From: Corynebacterium singulare
GTDB lineage: Bacteria > Actinomycetota > Actinomycetes > Mycobacteriales > Mycobacteriaceae
Direction: 5' to 3'
DNA length: 64,000 nucleotides
NCBI RefSeq assembly: GCF_000833575.1
Contig: NZ_CP010827.1
Coordinates: 496,001-560,000, forward strand
Below, in pieces: positions 1 through 7,768 of the stretch (position 1 is the stretch's first letter; the number at the start of each line of letters is the position of its first letter). The position numbers were made by a program, and so were the translations under genes. Under the pieces are notes generated by a model. The model saw nothing but the letters and a program-made list of their open reading frames with translations. It was not told the origin of the DNA and did no database searches.

Positions 1-289
1 CACGGACCCGTCCGGTGCTGTCATCTCCTGGGCATCCTCCGGCCACGTTGGCTTTAAGGGTTCCCGTAAGTCCACCCCGTTCGCTGCCCAGATGGCTGCA
101 GAGAACGCTGCCCGTAAGGCAATGGACCACGGTATGAAGAAGGTTGACGTTTTCGTCAAGGGTCCGGGCTCCGGCCGCGAGACCGCCATCCGTTCCCTGC
201 AGGCAGCAGGCCTCGAGGTTAACTCGATTACGGATGCCACCCCACAGCCGCACAACGGCTGCCGTCCGACCAAGCGCCGCAAGGTTTAA
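1..289 (+). CDS. rpsK: 30S ribosomal protein S11 (3' part)
   Basis: The reading frame is open from base 2 and its start lies before the window. The visible 95 residues match the body and C-terminus of bacterial S11, including the KGPGSGRE segment, the [14 protein letters not shown] segment and the basic RRKV end. S11 binds 16S rRNA in the small-subunit platform and contacts the mRNA exit region. It is followed after 21 nt by rpsD, in the usual actinobacterial order rpsM-rpsK-rpsD-rpoA-rplQ. Identification is by family match; only the 5' end is missing. Confidence 0.97.
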   Translation, partial: TDPSGAVISWASSGHVGFKGSRKSTPFAAQMAAENAARKAMDHGMKKVDVFVKGPGSGRETAIRSLQAAGLEVNSITDATPQPHNGCRPTKRRKV

Positions 290-310
290 GGGAAAGGAAG
301 AGGTAAAACA

Positions 311-916
311 ATGGCTCGTTATACTGGCCCCGCTACCCGCGTATCCCGCCGTCTGCGCGTCGACCTGGTCGGCGGCGACATGGCATTTGAGCGCCGCCCG
401 TACCCCCCGGGACAGGCTGGCCGTAACCGCATCAAGGAATCTGAGTACCTGCTGCAGCTCCAGGAGAAGCAGAAGGCCAAGTACACCTACGGTGTGCTGG
501 AGCGTCAATTCCGTCGCTACTACGCCGAGGCTAACCGCCTCCCGGGCAAGACCGGTGACAACCTGGTTGTCCTGCTCGAGTCCCGTCTCGACAACGTGAT
601 CTACCGCGCCGGTCTGGCCAACACCCGCCGTCAGGCTCGCCAGCTTGTCTCCCACGGTCACTTCACCGTGAACGGCAAGAAGATCAACGTTCCGTCCTTC
701 CGCGTTACGCAGTACGACATCATCGATGTTCGTGAGCGTTCCCAGAAGATGGAATGGTTCGAAGACGCCCAGGATCGCCTCGCCGACGCTAACGTCCCGG
801 CTTGGCTGCAGGTCGTTCCGGACACCCTGCGCATCCTCGTGCACCAGCTGCCCGAGCGCGCTCAGATCGACATTCCGCTGCAGGAGCAGCTCATCGTCGA
901 GCTTTACTCGAAGTAA
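311..916 (+). CDS. rpsD: 30S ribosomal protein S4
   Basis: This 201-residue protein is a primary 16S rRNA-binding protein that nucleates assembly of the 30S body and is part of the mRNA entry helicase. The N-terminal ribosomal S4 domain starts MARYTGPATRVSRRL. An S4 RNA-binding domain follows at roughly residues 91-155, containing LDNVIYRAGLANTRRQARQL. Length is normal for actinobacteria. The ATG is preceded by a purine-rich GGAAAGGAAGAGG ribosome-binding region. It is co-transcribed with rpsK upstream and rpoA downstream. Confidence 0.98.
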   Translation: MARYTGPATRVSRRLRVDLVGGDMAFERRPYPPGQAGRNRIKESEYLLQLQEKQKAKYTYGVLERQFRRYYAEANRLPGKTGDNLVVLLESRLDNVIYRAGLANTRRQARQLVSHGHFTVNGKKINVPSFRVTQYDIIDVRERSQKMEWFEDAQDRLADANVPAWLQVVPDTLRILVHQLPERAQIDIPLQEQLIVELYSK

Positions 917-985
917 ACTTTCGATATCTGATTCTTTACCCCTTCTACCGGCGTCAAATAGCGGGCGCCGACAAGGAGAAAATCC

Positions 986-1996
986 ATGCTTATTTCCCAG
1001 CGTCCTCAGCTCACCGAGGAATTCATCGACTCGTCTCGCTCCAAGTTCGTCATCGAACCGCTCGAGCCGGGCTTTGGTTACACCCTTGGTAACTCGCTTC
1101 GTCGCACCCTGCTGTCTTCCATTCCGGGCGCAGCAGTCACCTCCATCAAGATTGATGGTGTTCTCCACGAGTTCACCACCATTAACGGTGTGAAGGAAGA
1201 CGTCTCTGAGATCATCCTTAACGTTAAGGGTCTGGTTCTGTCCTCCGACTCTGATGAGCCGGTTGTCATGTACCTGAGCAAAGAGGGCCCTGGCGAGGTG
1301 ACCGCAGGCGATATCCAGCCGCCGGCTGGCGTGGAGATCCACAACTCGGATCTCCACATCGCATCCCTGAACGAGTCCGCCAAGCTGGAAATGGAACTCG
1401 TCGTCGAGCGCGGCCGTGGCTACGTCCCGGCTGCCGCTACCTCTGGGGAAATCGGCCGCATCCCGGTCGACCAGATTTACTCCCCGGTACTGAAGGTTTC
1501 GTACAAGGTCGAAGCTACTCGTGTTGAGCAGCGTACTGACTTTGACAAGCTGATCATCGACGTCGAGACCAAGAACTCGATTTCCGCCCGCGATGCCCTG
1601 GCCTCTGCCGGTGGCACCCTGGTTGAGCTCTTCGGCTTGGCCCGCGAGCTGAACACCGCAGCTGAAGGCATCGAAATTGGCCCGTCCCCGCAGGAGACGG
1701 AGTACATCGCTGCGTACAGCATGCCGATCGAGGATCTGAACTTCTCCGTCCGCTCCTACAACTGCCTGAAGCGTCAGGAAATCCACACCGTTGGTGAGCT
1801 CGCTGAGTGCACCGAGTCGGACCTGTTGGATATCCGCAACTTCGGTCAGAAGTCGATCAACGAGGTAAAGATCAAGCTGGCTAACCTGGGCCTGGCTCTC
1901 AAGGACACCCCTGAGGACTTTGACCCGACCCAGCTCGAAGGCTACGACGCAGAAACCGGTGACTTCAAGGACCCGGCTGCTGAGGATTCCGAGTAA
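986..1996 (+). CDS. rpoA: DNA-directed RNA polymerase subunit alpha
   Basis: The 336-residue alpha subunit dimerises to scaffold RNA polymerase. Its N-terminal domain (about 1-230) includes [20 protein letters not shown], which contacts beta and beta-prime. The C-terminal domain (about 255-315) includes [14 protein letters not shown] and the helix-hairpin-helix [11 protein letters not shown], which binds UP elements and activators. An acidic tail of about 20 residues follows. The ATG has an AAGGAG site 8 nt upstream. The 69-nt gap after rpsD has no obvious terminator, so it probably stays in the ribosomal operon. Confidence 0.98.
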   Translation: MLISQRPQLTEEFIDSSRSKFVIEPLEPGFGYTLGNSLRRTLLSSIPGAAVTSIKIDGVLHEFTTINGVKEDVSEIILNVKGLVLSSDSDEPVVMYLSKEGPGEVTAGDIQPPAGVEIHNSDLHIASLNESAKLEMELVVERGRGYVPAAATSGEIGRIPVDQIYSPVLKVSYKVEATRVEQRTDFDKLIIDVETKNSISARDALASAGGTLVELFGLARELNTAAEGIEIGPSPQETEYIAAYSMPIEDLNFSVRSYNCLKRQEIHTVGELAECTESDLLDIRNFGQKSINEVKIKLANLGLALKDTPEDFDPTQLEGYDAETGDFKDPAAEDSE

Positions 1997-2071
1997 AGAA
2001 TTCCGCTGAATCGTAACGACGCGTACAGCGTTCGTTGCGCGCTCAATTAATCCGCACACGAGGAGTACACA

Positions 2072-2596
2072 ATGCCAACCCCTAAGAAGGGTGCCCGTCT
2101 CGGCGGCTCCGCCAAGCAGCAGGCTCACCTGCTGAGCAACTTGGCAGCTAGCCTGATCGAGCACGGCGCAATCAAGACCACCGATGCCAAGGCGAAGGTT
2201 CTTCGTCCGTACATCGAGAAGATCATCACCAAGGCTAAGTCCGGCACCGTTGCTGACCGCCGCGCTGTTCTGAAGCTCATCCCGCACAAGGATGTTGTTG
2301 CCCACCTCTTTGACGAGCTGGCACCGAAGTTTGAGAACCGTGAGGGTGGCTACACCCGCACCATCAAGCTGGAGAACCGCGCTGGTGACAACGCCCCGAT
2401 GTCCCAGATCTCTCTCGTTCTCGAGGAGACCGTGACCTCCGAGGCTAACCGCGCTACCCGCGCAGCTGCTTCCAAGAAGGCCGCTGAAGCTGAGGAAGCT
2501 AAGGCTGAAGAGGCCGAGGCTGCTGAGGCAGAGGCAGAGGAGACCACCGAGGCTCCGGCAGAAGAGGCTGAGGCTGCAGAGTCCGAGGAGCAATAG
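2072..2596 (+). CDS. rplQ: 50S ribosomal protein L17 with acidic tail
   Basis: L17 lies at the rim of the polypeptide exit tunnel of the large subunit. Residues 1 to about 117 are the conserved L17 core, from [13 protein letters not shown] through the [16 protein letters not shown] region. The last 50 or so residues are almost only Ala and Glu, a low-complexity acidic extension seen in actinobacterial L17 but not in the E. coli protein (about 127 aa). A CGAGGAG site precedes the ATG. A strong hairpin terminator follows, so this is the last gene of the operon. Confidence 0.97.
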   Translation: MPTPKKGARLGGSAKQQAHLLSNLAASLIEHGAIKTTDAKAKVLRPYIEKIITKAKSGTVADRRAVLKLIPHKDVVAHLFDELAPKFENREGGYTRTIKLENRAGDNAPMSQISLVLEETVTSEANRATRAAASKKAAEAEEAKAEEAEAAEAEAEETTEAPAEEAEAAESEEQ

Positions 2597-2622
2597 TCTT
2601 CGGCTCTCGTGCTTTAGGCGCA

Positions 2623-2665
2623 AAGCCGCCATCTTCCTTTACAAAGGAAGGTGGCGGCTTTTCTT
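2623..2665 (+). terminator. Intrinsic terminator after rplQ
   Basis: Arms at 2623-2640 and 2643-2660 pair over 18 positions with one G-T wobble, and the stem is followed by TTTT. It lies 27 nt after the rplQ stop and ends the rpsK-rpsD-rpoA-rplQ transcript. Confidence 0.93.
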
Positions 2666-2715
2666 ATGCACTTAAAAATTGCAGTGACGTTAACTTTGGG
2701 GCTTGCTAGGGTCAA

Positions 2716-2743
2716 GTCCCGTGTAGTGGTGTAGCCGTTGGTG
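2716..2743. repeat. IS256-type terminal inverted repeat, left
   Basis: It begins GTCCCGTGTAGTGGTGTA and pairs, after reverse complementing, with the right end beginning GTCCCTTAGTGTGGTGTA. Identities concentrate in GTCCC and GTGGTGTA. Confidence 0.75.
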
Positions 2744-2782
2744 CTTTCGGCTCGGTATGAAGGTCGGGGTTTTGTTAGGCGG

Positions 2783-4015
2783 TTAGCTGGTGTTGGTCAC
2801 CATGGTTGTCTCCTGTGCGGTGCATGAGTTTTTTAGTTTGTTCGAGTGCGGATAGTGACATGTAGCGTTTTGCTGGATCCAATCGTCGTGTTGTTCTGCA
2901 AGCACCGCGCCGACGAGCCGGATGATCGATTTCCTATTCGGGAAGATGCCCACGACATCGGTGCGCCGGCGGATCTCCCGGTTTAACCGCTCCGTGGGGT
3001 TGTTCGACCACACCTTCGTCCAGACCGGTTTCGGGGCTGCGGTAAACGCCAACACGTCATCGAGTGATTCCTCCAGATAGGACGCAACCTGGGGGAATTT
3101 CGGTTCCAACAGGTCGACGACTTCGCGGGCTTGAGCCCAGGTGGATTGGGCGTCGGGTTGTTGGAAGATGGTCTGGAACATCGCCGAGACCATCGGCCAC
3201 TGGGTTTTCGGGACTTTCTCGTAGAGGTTCTTCGCGAAATGGGTGCGACAGCGCTGCCAGGACGCATCGGGCAGCACTTCAGATATCGCGTGCTGGATGC
3301 CTTCATGGGCGTCGCTGGTGATCAGGTAGAAAGCCGGTCAGCCCGCGGGCTTTTAAGTCGTGGAAAGAAGCCTTTCCACGACGCGTTGGACTCAGCTGTG
3401 GCGACGTGCATGCCGAGCATTTCGCGATACCCATCGGCGTTGACCCCGGTAGCGAGCAGCACGCAGCATTTGACTACTCGCCCGCCTTCGCGGACTTTGA
3501 TCGTGAGCGCGTCGCACGACAGGTAGGCGTACCCGCCGGGGTCGAGTGGGCGGTTTCTGAAGTCTGCGACCATCTCGTCGAGTTCTTTCGACATGCGTGA
3601 GACCTGGGATTTCGACAGGTTGTTAATCCCAAGTGTTGCCACCAGATCGTTCATCCTGCGGGTGGAGACCCCCTTGAGGTAGCACGTGGCGATCACCGTT
3701 GATAGTGCGCGTTCGGCACGTGAGCGTCGCTCTAACAGCCAGTCCGGGAAGAACGCGTGCGTGGCGCAGCTTCGGCACTGCCACATCGATTGTGCCGACA
3801 CGGGTGTCGAGCTCGCGGTGGCGGTACCCGTTGCGGTGGTTGACCCGCTGTTCAGAAGCAACGCCGTATTCAGCGCCGCAGACGGTGTCGGCCTGGGCGG
3901 AGAGGATCTGGTTGATAAACCCTTGCAGCATCTGCCGCATCAGATCCGGGGAGGCCTGGGCGAGCAGATCATCCAAGTACGTTGCAGGGTCGATAGAATG
4001 CGGGGCAGCGGTCAT
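2783..4015 (-). pseudogene. IS256-family transposase, frameshifted
   Basis: This would encode a DDE transposase of about 409 residues. Family landmarks are present but spread over frames: the N-terminal region from MTAAPHSIDP, PKLR, FFPDWLLERRSRAE, GVSTRRMNDLV, the first Asp in YLSCDALTIKV, the second Asp in TSDAHEG, CRTHFAKNL, and the Glu in NPTERLNREIRRR. The frame breaks near 3755, 3362 and 3328, each consistent with one extra base, so the third break restores the original frame. N- and C-terminal parts therefore share a frame while the catalytic centre is broken. It is inactive unless these are sequencing errors. Confidence 0.88.
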
Positions 4016-4100
4016 CGTCGTATGTCTTTCGGTGAGATGTGGAAGTTGAGTCGAAAGGTTACTGGCGGTGGCCGCCCCACTATCTGGCAGGGCCCACCAT

Positions 4101-4128
4101 CAGCAAGCGTTACACCACACTAAGGGAC
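4101..4128. repeat. IS256-type terminal inverted repeat, right
   Basis: This is the reverse complement partner of 2716-2743, with the same GTCCC tip and GTGGTGTA core. It lies 86 bp upstream of the transposase start. Confidence 0.75.
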
Positions 4129-4173
4129 GCAACCGGCAACGAAAGCTGCCCGGCGTTCATTTCCCGTGTTCCG

Positions 4174-4440
4174 TTAGGCGAAAAAGATCACCAACAGGAG
4201 GATGAGAATGAGTGCGGCTGCACCGGAAAAGTAGAGAACCGCCTGCGTCTTCTTTCCCTTTTCCTTCTGACCCCCAGTCTTGATGAACATGGAGGCGAGC
4301 TCGGTCGCGAAAAACAGAAGCAGAAACGCTCCTGCCCAGGCGAACCACGGGATACCCGGGTTGAACGGAATTGCTACCGCAGTGATGGCCAGCGCCACTA
4401 GGGCGCTGTACACGTGGTTCGATGTTGAAAGTTTTTCCAT
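4174..4440 (-). CDS. Small three-helix membrane protein, possible immunity protein
   Basis: This 88-residue protein has three predicted membrane segments (about 11-27, 29-50 and 66-87), with a Lys-rich loop GGQKEKGKKTQ between the second and third. I recognise no family. The ATG has a GGAAAGGAC site upstream. It starts 19 nt after the stop of the secreted Cys-containing protein at 4460-4999, so the two almost certainly share a transcript. Small multi-span proteins next to bacteriocin precursors often give self-immunity or help export. That role is inferred from position only. Confidence 0.6.
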   Translation of the reverse strand: MEKLSTSNHVYSALVALAITAVAIPFNPGIPWFAWAGAFLLLFFATELASMFIKTGGQKEKGKKTQAVLYFSGAAALILILLLVIFFA

Positions 4441-4459
4441 TGGGTGCCGTCCTTTCCGA

Positions 4460-4999
4460 TTAGCAGGAAACCGCGGTGATCATTGCACCTCCTGCAGCCT
4501 CGCAGGCTGAGGCGGTGAAAATTCCCGCGATGGGTGTGGCGATGCCGCTGGCAGCTGCCGACGCAGGGACGCACACCAGGGCTCCCCAGGTGATGTTGAA
4601 GGCCCATGCGACCCACTTCGGAATGCATGCGGCTGTCATGACGCCGCCGTGGTGCACCGTCTGGGCAACGATCATCTGCGTTGCTTCATCGTAACGGAAC
4701 ACGACGTTCTCGTTGCCCCCATTGTCGAGGTCGATAGAAGCGATGACGTTACCCACTTGATCCCGCCACGTAGCTACGTTGTTGGCGATATCCACGGAAT
4801 CGCCTACAGCGGTGTTCAGCTTGAGTCCGTCTTCGGTAGGAACAGCGGACCGCTCATTTCCGGATTGATCGAGCGCTACCTGGGTGGTGTCGCTCGGTGC
4901 GGGTACCGCATAAGCGGTGGCTGCCCCCATTCCAGCTGAAGAAAACGCGAGTACCGCCATGGCGGTGGCAACAAGGGGGCGGAAGGACGTAGTACGCAT
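4460..4999 (-). CDS. Secreted bacteriocin-like precursor
   Basis: The 179-residue protein has a clear Sec signal peptide, with probable cleavage after AYA at residue 31. A hydrophilic pro-region of about 90 residues follows. The last 55 residues are hydrophobic, Ala/Gly/Ile-rich and hold the only cysteines of the mature part (C125, C143, C166 and C179, the very last residue). A leader plus pro-region plus compact hydrophobic Cys-containing C-terminus resembles proteins processed to a C-terminal antimicrobial peptide (halocin C8-like in general plan), but sequence similarity is not demonstrated. The ATG has AGGAGG 7 nt upstream and a good promoter at 5043-5071. The next gene downstream is a small membrane protein. 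Confidence 0.55.
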   Translation of the reverse strand: MRTTSFRPLVATAMAVLAFSSAGMGAATAYAVPAPSDTTQVALDQSGNERSAVPTEDGLKLNTAVGDSVDIANNVATWRDQVGNVIASIDLDNGGNENVVFRYDEATQMIVAQTVHHGGVMTAACIPKWVAWAFNITWGALVCVPASAAASGIATPIAGIFTASACEAAGGAMITAVSC

Positions 5000-5042
5000 A
5001 ACGGCCTCCTAAGTGAGTTTCCGAAGGTTTACGGCAAACGCA

Positions 5043-5071
5043 ATTTTAATCTACTTCCACGCCTTGAGCAA
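5043..5071 (-). promoter_or_regulatory. Promoter of the bacteriocin-like pair
   Basis: On the minus strand, TTGCTC and TAAAAT are separated by 17 nt, a good sigma-70-type match. The start of transcription would fall about 37 nt before the ATG at 4999. Confidence 0.6.
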
Positions 5072-5155
5072 GGGTTCATCCAGCCTCCCGACAGGCTTTT
5101 TAGAAATATCTCGCCCCGGCATACCTCCAGGGGGTCGAGAGAGGGGGCGGTTAGG

Positions 5156-5429
5156 GTGCGGCGCGTGCGCCGCGGGTCGGTGATCTCCGTTCGCGTTGAA
5201 CCCGAGTTGGTCGAACGTCTCGACGCGCTCGCGGCACGCACAAGGCGAAGCCGGGGCACCTATCTCCGCATGGCGCTATGGGCCTCACTGCCACAACTCG
5301 AAAAGATTCACTGGGAACAAGTCTGCCAACTACGAGCGTCTCGCTATCAAATATGCGCTCGAAGAGGTCACGCTCGGTTTTATGGAACAGGCGCTCCAAG
5401 AAGATCGCGAACGCGACAACGATGACTAG
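5156..5429 (+). pseudogene. Ribbon-helix-helix (CopG/Arc-like) protein, frameshifted
   Basis: From a GTG at 5156, one frame encodes a ribbon-helix-helix start (VISVRVEPELVERLDALAARTRRSRG-type beta strand and helices), typical of antitoxin or plasmid-copy regulators. Near 5310-5325 the sensible sequence moves to another frame, giving ANYERLAIKYALEEV and an acidic end RERDNDD with a stop at 5427-5429. Joined, they make a protein of about 90 residues. As read it is frameshifted. No toxin gene follows. Its stop overlaps that of the convergent recombinase by 4 bp. Confidence 0.6.
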
Positions 5430-6487
5430 TCAGTCAACGCCCGATAGATCGTCGAGCGGTGCACGCTTAACCGTCGCGCGATTTCAGTCACGGCAACGCC
5501 CTCGTCCTTAAGTTGCCGCGCTTGGTCAATCTGCGCGCGACTAAGGGCAGGCTTTCGCCCCTTGTAGACACCGCGCTTTTTCGCCGCAGCGATCCCTTCC
5601 GCCTGGCGCTCACGAATAATGGCCCGCTCGAATTCAGCCAGCGAGCCAAGGATGCCAAGCATCAGATCAGAGCGCGGGTCACTCCCTGCCCCAAACACCA
5701 GCAACTCTTTAACAAATCGCACCTGTGCGCCTTTATCGACAACCGCATCAACAATGCGACGCAGATCCACCATCGACCGGGCAAGCCGGTCGATACTTGC
5801 TACAACGAGAACATCACCCGCCCGGAGATAATCCAGACAAGCATCAAGCCCCGGACGGTCAGCATGACCTGCCGCCGATACCTTGTCCGTGAACTCTTTA
5901 TCCGGTGCACCAACTTGCCGGTAGATTTCCTCGACTTGGCGGTCAAGACGCTGCCCCTGGCTAGAAACACGCATATAGGAAACAGTTGCCGAAGACTGTG
6001 ACAGCTCCCCGCTCGGTTCGGTAGACCCAGGCGTCGCTTCAGCACTAGCGCGCACCGCTGCCTTTTCTTCCAGTTCGACAATTTTCGCCGGACGCTTTCC
6101 CCACGACTTACCGGCGTCCCAGAGCAGGTCGCGGGTTTGTATCTCTACTTCTCTGCCCCAACCGCCAGTCTCCGGGAAGCGCTGCTCACCCTCGAAGAAT
6201 CTGACTACCGACTTGTGCTTGTAGGCCCGAACAACCTTAACCATCGCAGACGGCTCCCCCATCAGATCAAGGTACGTCGCACACTTGGACCTTCCCTGCC
6301 TGCGGTAGGCCTCGCCACCGTCCTCGATTACCCGATCACGCGGCACTTTCGTCTCGACATACTTAGCGTCACCAGACATGTAGTACGACTCGCGAATCCG
6401 CGCGTGGTTCGAGCCGAGCCGCACAATCTCCACAATCTGCTTTGGTCGACCACTGACCCCAAGCAAAGTCCCTAGGCGCCGAGACAA
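5426..6487 (-). CDS. Serine recombinase (resolvase family) with N-terminal extension
   Basis: Residues about 168-353 are a resolvase/invertase: YMRVSSQGQRLDRQ with catalytic Ser175, VASIDRLARS, the FERAIIRERQAEGI arm helix, and a C-terminal helix-turn-helix (VTEIARRLSVHRSTIYRAL). It should exchange DNA by a covalent Ser-DNA intermediate. Resolvases usually begin at the Ser domain (about 185-200 aa). Here about 165 residues of unrecognised sequence precede it, ending in a Ser/Thr/Pro linker. The frame opens with TTG at 6487 after AAGAGG. The extension may be a real domain, a fused neighbour or an unused upstream frame. Four 22-bp repeats lie directly upstream. Confidence 0.75.
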   Translation of the reverse strand: MSRRLGTLLGVSGRPKQIVEIVRLGSNHARIRESYYMSGDAKYVETKVPRDRVIEDGGEAYRRQGRSKCATYLDLMGEPSAMVKVVRAYKHKSVVRFFEGEQRFPETGGWGREVEIQTRDLLWDAGKSWGKRPAKIVELEEKAAVRASAEATPGSTEPSGELSQSSATVSYMRVSSQGQRLDRQVEEIYRQVGAPDKEFTDKVSAAGHADRPGLDACLDYLRAGDVLVVASIDRLARSMVDLRRIVDAVVDKGAQVRFVKELLVFGAGSDPRSDLMLGILGSLAEFERAIIRERQAEGIAAAKKRGVYKGRKPALSRAQIDQARQLKDEGVAVTEIARRLSVHRSTIYRALTD

Positions 6488-6536
6488 AATCAGACCTCTT
6501 CATATGTCGCAATAGACTTATTGCCTTAATGCTACC

Positions 6537-6624
6537 CATAGTTCGCAAGTTGAGTACCGCGAGCTCGGGAGTTGGGTCGCGCGAGTTCGTAAGTTGAGTA
6601 CCGCGAGTTCGAGAGTTGACTAGC
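6537..6624 (+). repeat. Four tandem 22-bp direct repeats (iteron-like)
   Basis: Copies at 6537, 6559, 6581 and 6603 follow the pattern GCGAGTTCGTAAGTTGAGTA plus CC with a few substitutions. The first copy differs at its first three bases and the fourth at its last few. They lie 50 bp upstream of the recombinase start, followed to the right (6625-6864) by sequence without a gene. A constant 22-bp phase, two helical turns, fits a protein bound side by side on one DNA face: a plasmid Rep-type origin or a control region. What binds here is not known. Confidence 0.75.
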
Positions 6625-6864
6625 ACGGAAAATAGGTAGTAGCAGGCCAGGTGCGTTAAACGGCGAACCCCCTATAAACCTATACCCACCCCTCTAACTC
6701 GCAGTCTAGGAAAACAGACCACGGAGAACCTGTCGCATTAGGGTCAATGTATTGGAAAATATTTCGAAGAGGAGACTTCGTCGCAAGAAAACCCCAGGGG
6801 ATGATGACGCAATGTGTCGCGGTCGAACTGTCGCTCTGGGGTGTACCACAGTGGAACACATTTC

Positions 6865-6951
6865 CCCCGGGGACGGGATTCGAACCCGCGAACGATTTTA
6901 GTCGTTACCGTATTTTCAGTACGGCGCCATAGGCCACTCGGCCACCCCGCC
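6865..6951 (-). tRNA. Type II tRNA gene with GAA anticodon, damaged acceptor end
   Basis: The minus strand folds as a tRNA: 5' arm GGCGGGG, a serine-like D arm (GGCCGAGTGGCCTATGGC), anticodon stem CCGTA/TACGG with 7-nt loop CTGAAAA, long variable arm AACGA-CTAAAA-TCGTT, and T arm GCGGG-TTCGAAT-CCCGT. The loop places GAA (Phe) at 34-36, yet a long variable arm belongs to Ser, Leu or Tyr tRNAs. The 3' acceptor strand is CCCCGGG where CCCCGCC is needed, so pairs 1-72 and 2-71 are G-G mismatches. The discriminator is G and no CCA is encoded. It is probably a tRNA-Ser-like gene broken at its 3' end. Confidence 0.6.
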
Positions 6952-7131
6952 AAAAAGGAGACAGAGTCTCTAAGAACTCTGCCAGTGCAAAGCACCACTT
7001 TTAAAGTACTTCCACGCCGGATAGGCAAACAATTATGAAGCTGTTTACATTCATTCGGCTAAAAACCCGCTGCTAGCTCTGTCGAATCAATCTTCCCGCA
7101 AGATGGACTCATCTCACTAAGGTTGAAGCCT

Positions 7132-7395
7132 ATGAACAGCCCAACCGATATCACTACTGAAGCGCCAGAGAACGTCCCCGTACGATCGTTCTACACCAAT
7201 TGCACGGTTTCACAGCAGACCGGCACGAACAGTGAAGACGAGACCAAATTCACGCACTGCAATCTTGTGCATGTCTTCGCGTCAGGAACTGTTCTCGTAC
7301 CTGGTGTCTACAGCGACAAGGTGCTTCATCCCTCAGCAGGAGTAATTCAAATCACCCGCGAGGACAACCCTATCGACGAAAACAAAGCGATTTAG
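7132..7395 (+). CDS. Small hypothetical protein
   Basis: This is an 87-residue protein from the ATG at 7132, with AAGG about 10 nt upstream; an in-frame TTG at 7123 is less likely. The N-terminal part is polar (Thr, Glu, Asn, Pro-rich), and the middle holds Cys32, Cys46 (from the TTG numbering minus three) and a short hydrophobic stretch LVHVFASGTVLVPGV. There is no signal peptide, membrane helix or recognisable family. It lies in the island between the damaged tRNA and the RelE remnant, on the opposite strand from the latter, so it is not an obvious antitoxin. Its reality rests on length and start site only. Confidence 0.35.
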   Translation: MNSPTDITTEAPENVPVRSFYTNCTVSQQTGTNSEDETKFTHCNLVHVFASGTVLVPGVYSDKVLHPSAGVIQITREDNPIDENKAI

Positions 7396-7483
7396 TCTCT
7401 CGCTAGTTCCCCGTAGCTGGCGAATAGAAGTTCCTGCCGCTGTCGCTCGGTCGTGAGTTTTGCGACGGTGGTTAGTGGTATGC

Positions 7484-7680
7484 CTACAGGTAAATATTGC
7501 GCCGGTGGCCAACATCGATGACGTTAATGACTACGACATCTTCGTAAATAGAGGAAATTACCCGGTAGTCTCCTACTCTCCACCGCCACAAGCCAGACTT
7601 GTCTCCAACGAGTCCCTTACCGCGCACGCGAGGATCGTCTCGCGTGATGCGAACAAGTTGTGGCCATTTTCTGCATGCTG
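7484..7680 (-). pseudogene. RelE/ParE-type toxin remnant (C-terminal part)
   Basis: Read on the minus strand to the TAG at 7484-7486, the frame gives DDPRVRGKGL, GLWRWRVGDYRVIS and VGHRRNIYL. This is the characteristic C-terminal half of RelE mRNA-interferase toxins. Upstream of about 7660 the expected N-terminal half is not present and no in-frame start with a ribosome-binding site is seen. No RelB-type antitoxin gene is found beside it. It is therefore read as a decayed toxin-antitoxin relic of the island. Confidence 0.7.
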
Positions 7681-7762
7681 AGCCATGTGTGAGGCCCCTT
7701 GAGCAAAAAGCTGACTAATCGTTGGAACGCAAACATGCCGGTGGCCCCGAACGACCGGGCGG

Positions 7763-7768
7763 TATCAT
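7763..7768 (+). promoter_or_regulatory. -10 box of truA
   Basis: TATCAT ends 8 nt before the truA ATG at 7777, implying a start of transcription at or next to the start codon and a leaderless message. The island has separated truA from the rplQ operon, so it needs its own promoter. Confidence 0.5.

Larger units (their letters stand above)
2716..4128 (-). mobile_element. IS256-family insertion sequence (decayed)
   Basis: The element is about 1.41 kb, bounded by imperfect inverted repeats of about 28 bp (2716-2743 and 4101-4128) that share GTCCC at the tips and GTGGTGTA internally. It encloses one transposase frame on the minus strand. Size, terminal repeats and transposase type fit the IS256 family. 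The 8 bp on either side (AGGGTCAA and GCAACCGG) do not match, so no target duplication is visible. The flank may have been rearranged, or the tips may be misplaced by a few bases. It lies just after the rplQ terminator and opens the accessory island. Confidence 0.85.

Noticed and set aside
2708-4136. Target-site duplication of the IS256-type element
   Set aside because: The 8 bp on the two sides, AGGGTCAA and GCAACCGG, do not match.
6537-6624. Possible CRISPR array
   Set aside because: Repeats are directly adjacent with no spacers and no cas genes are present.
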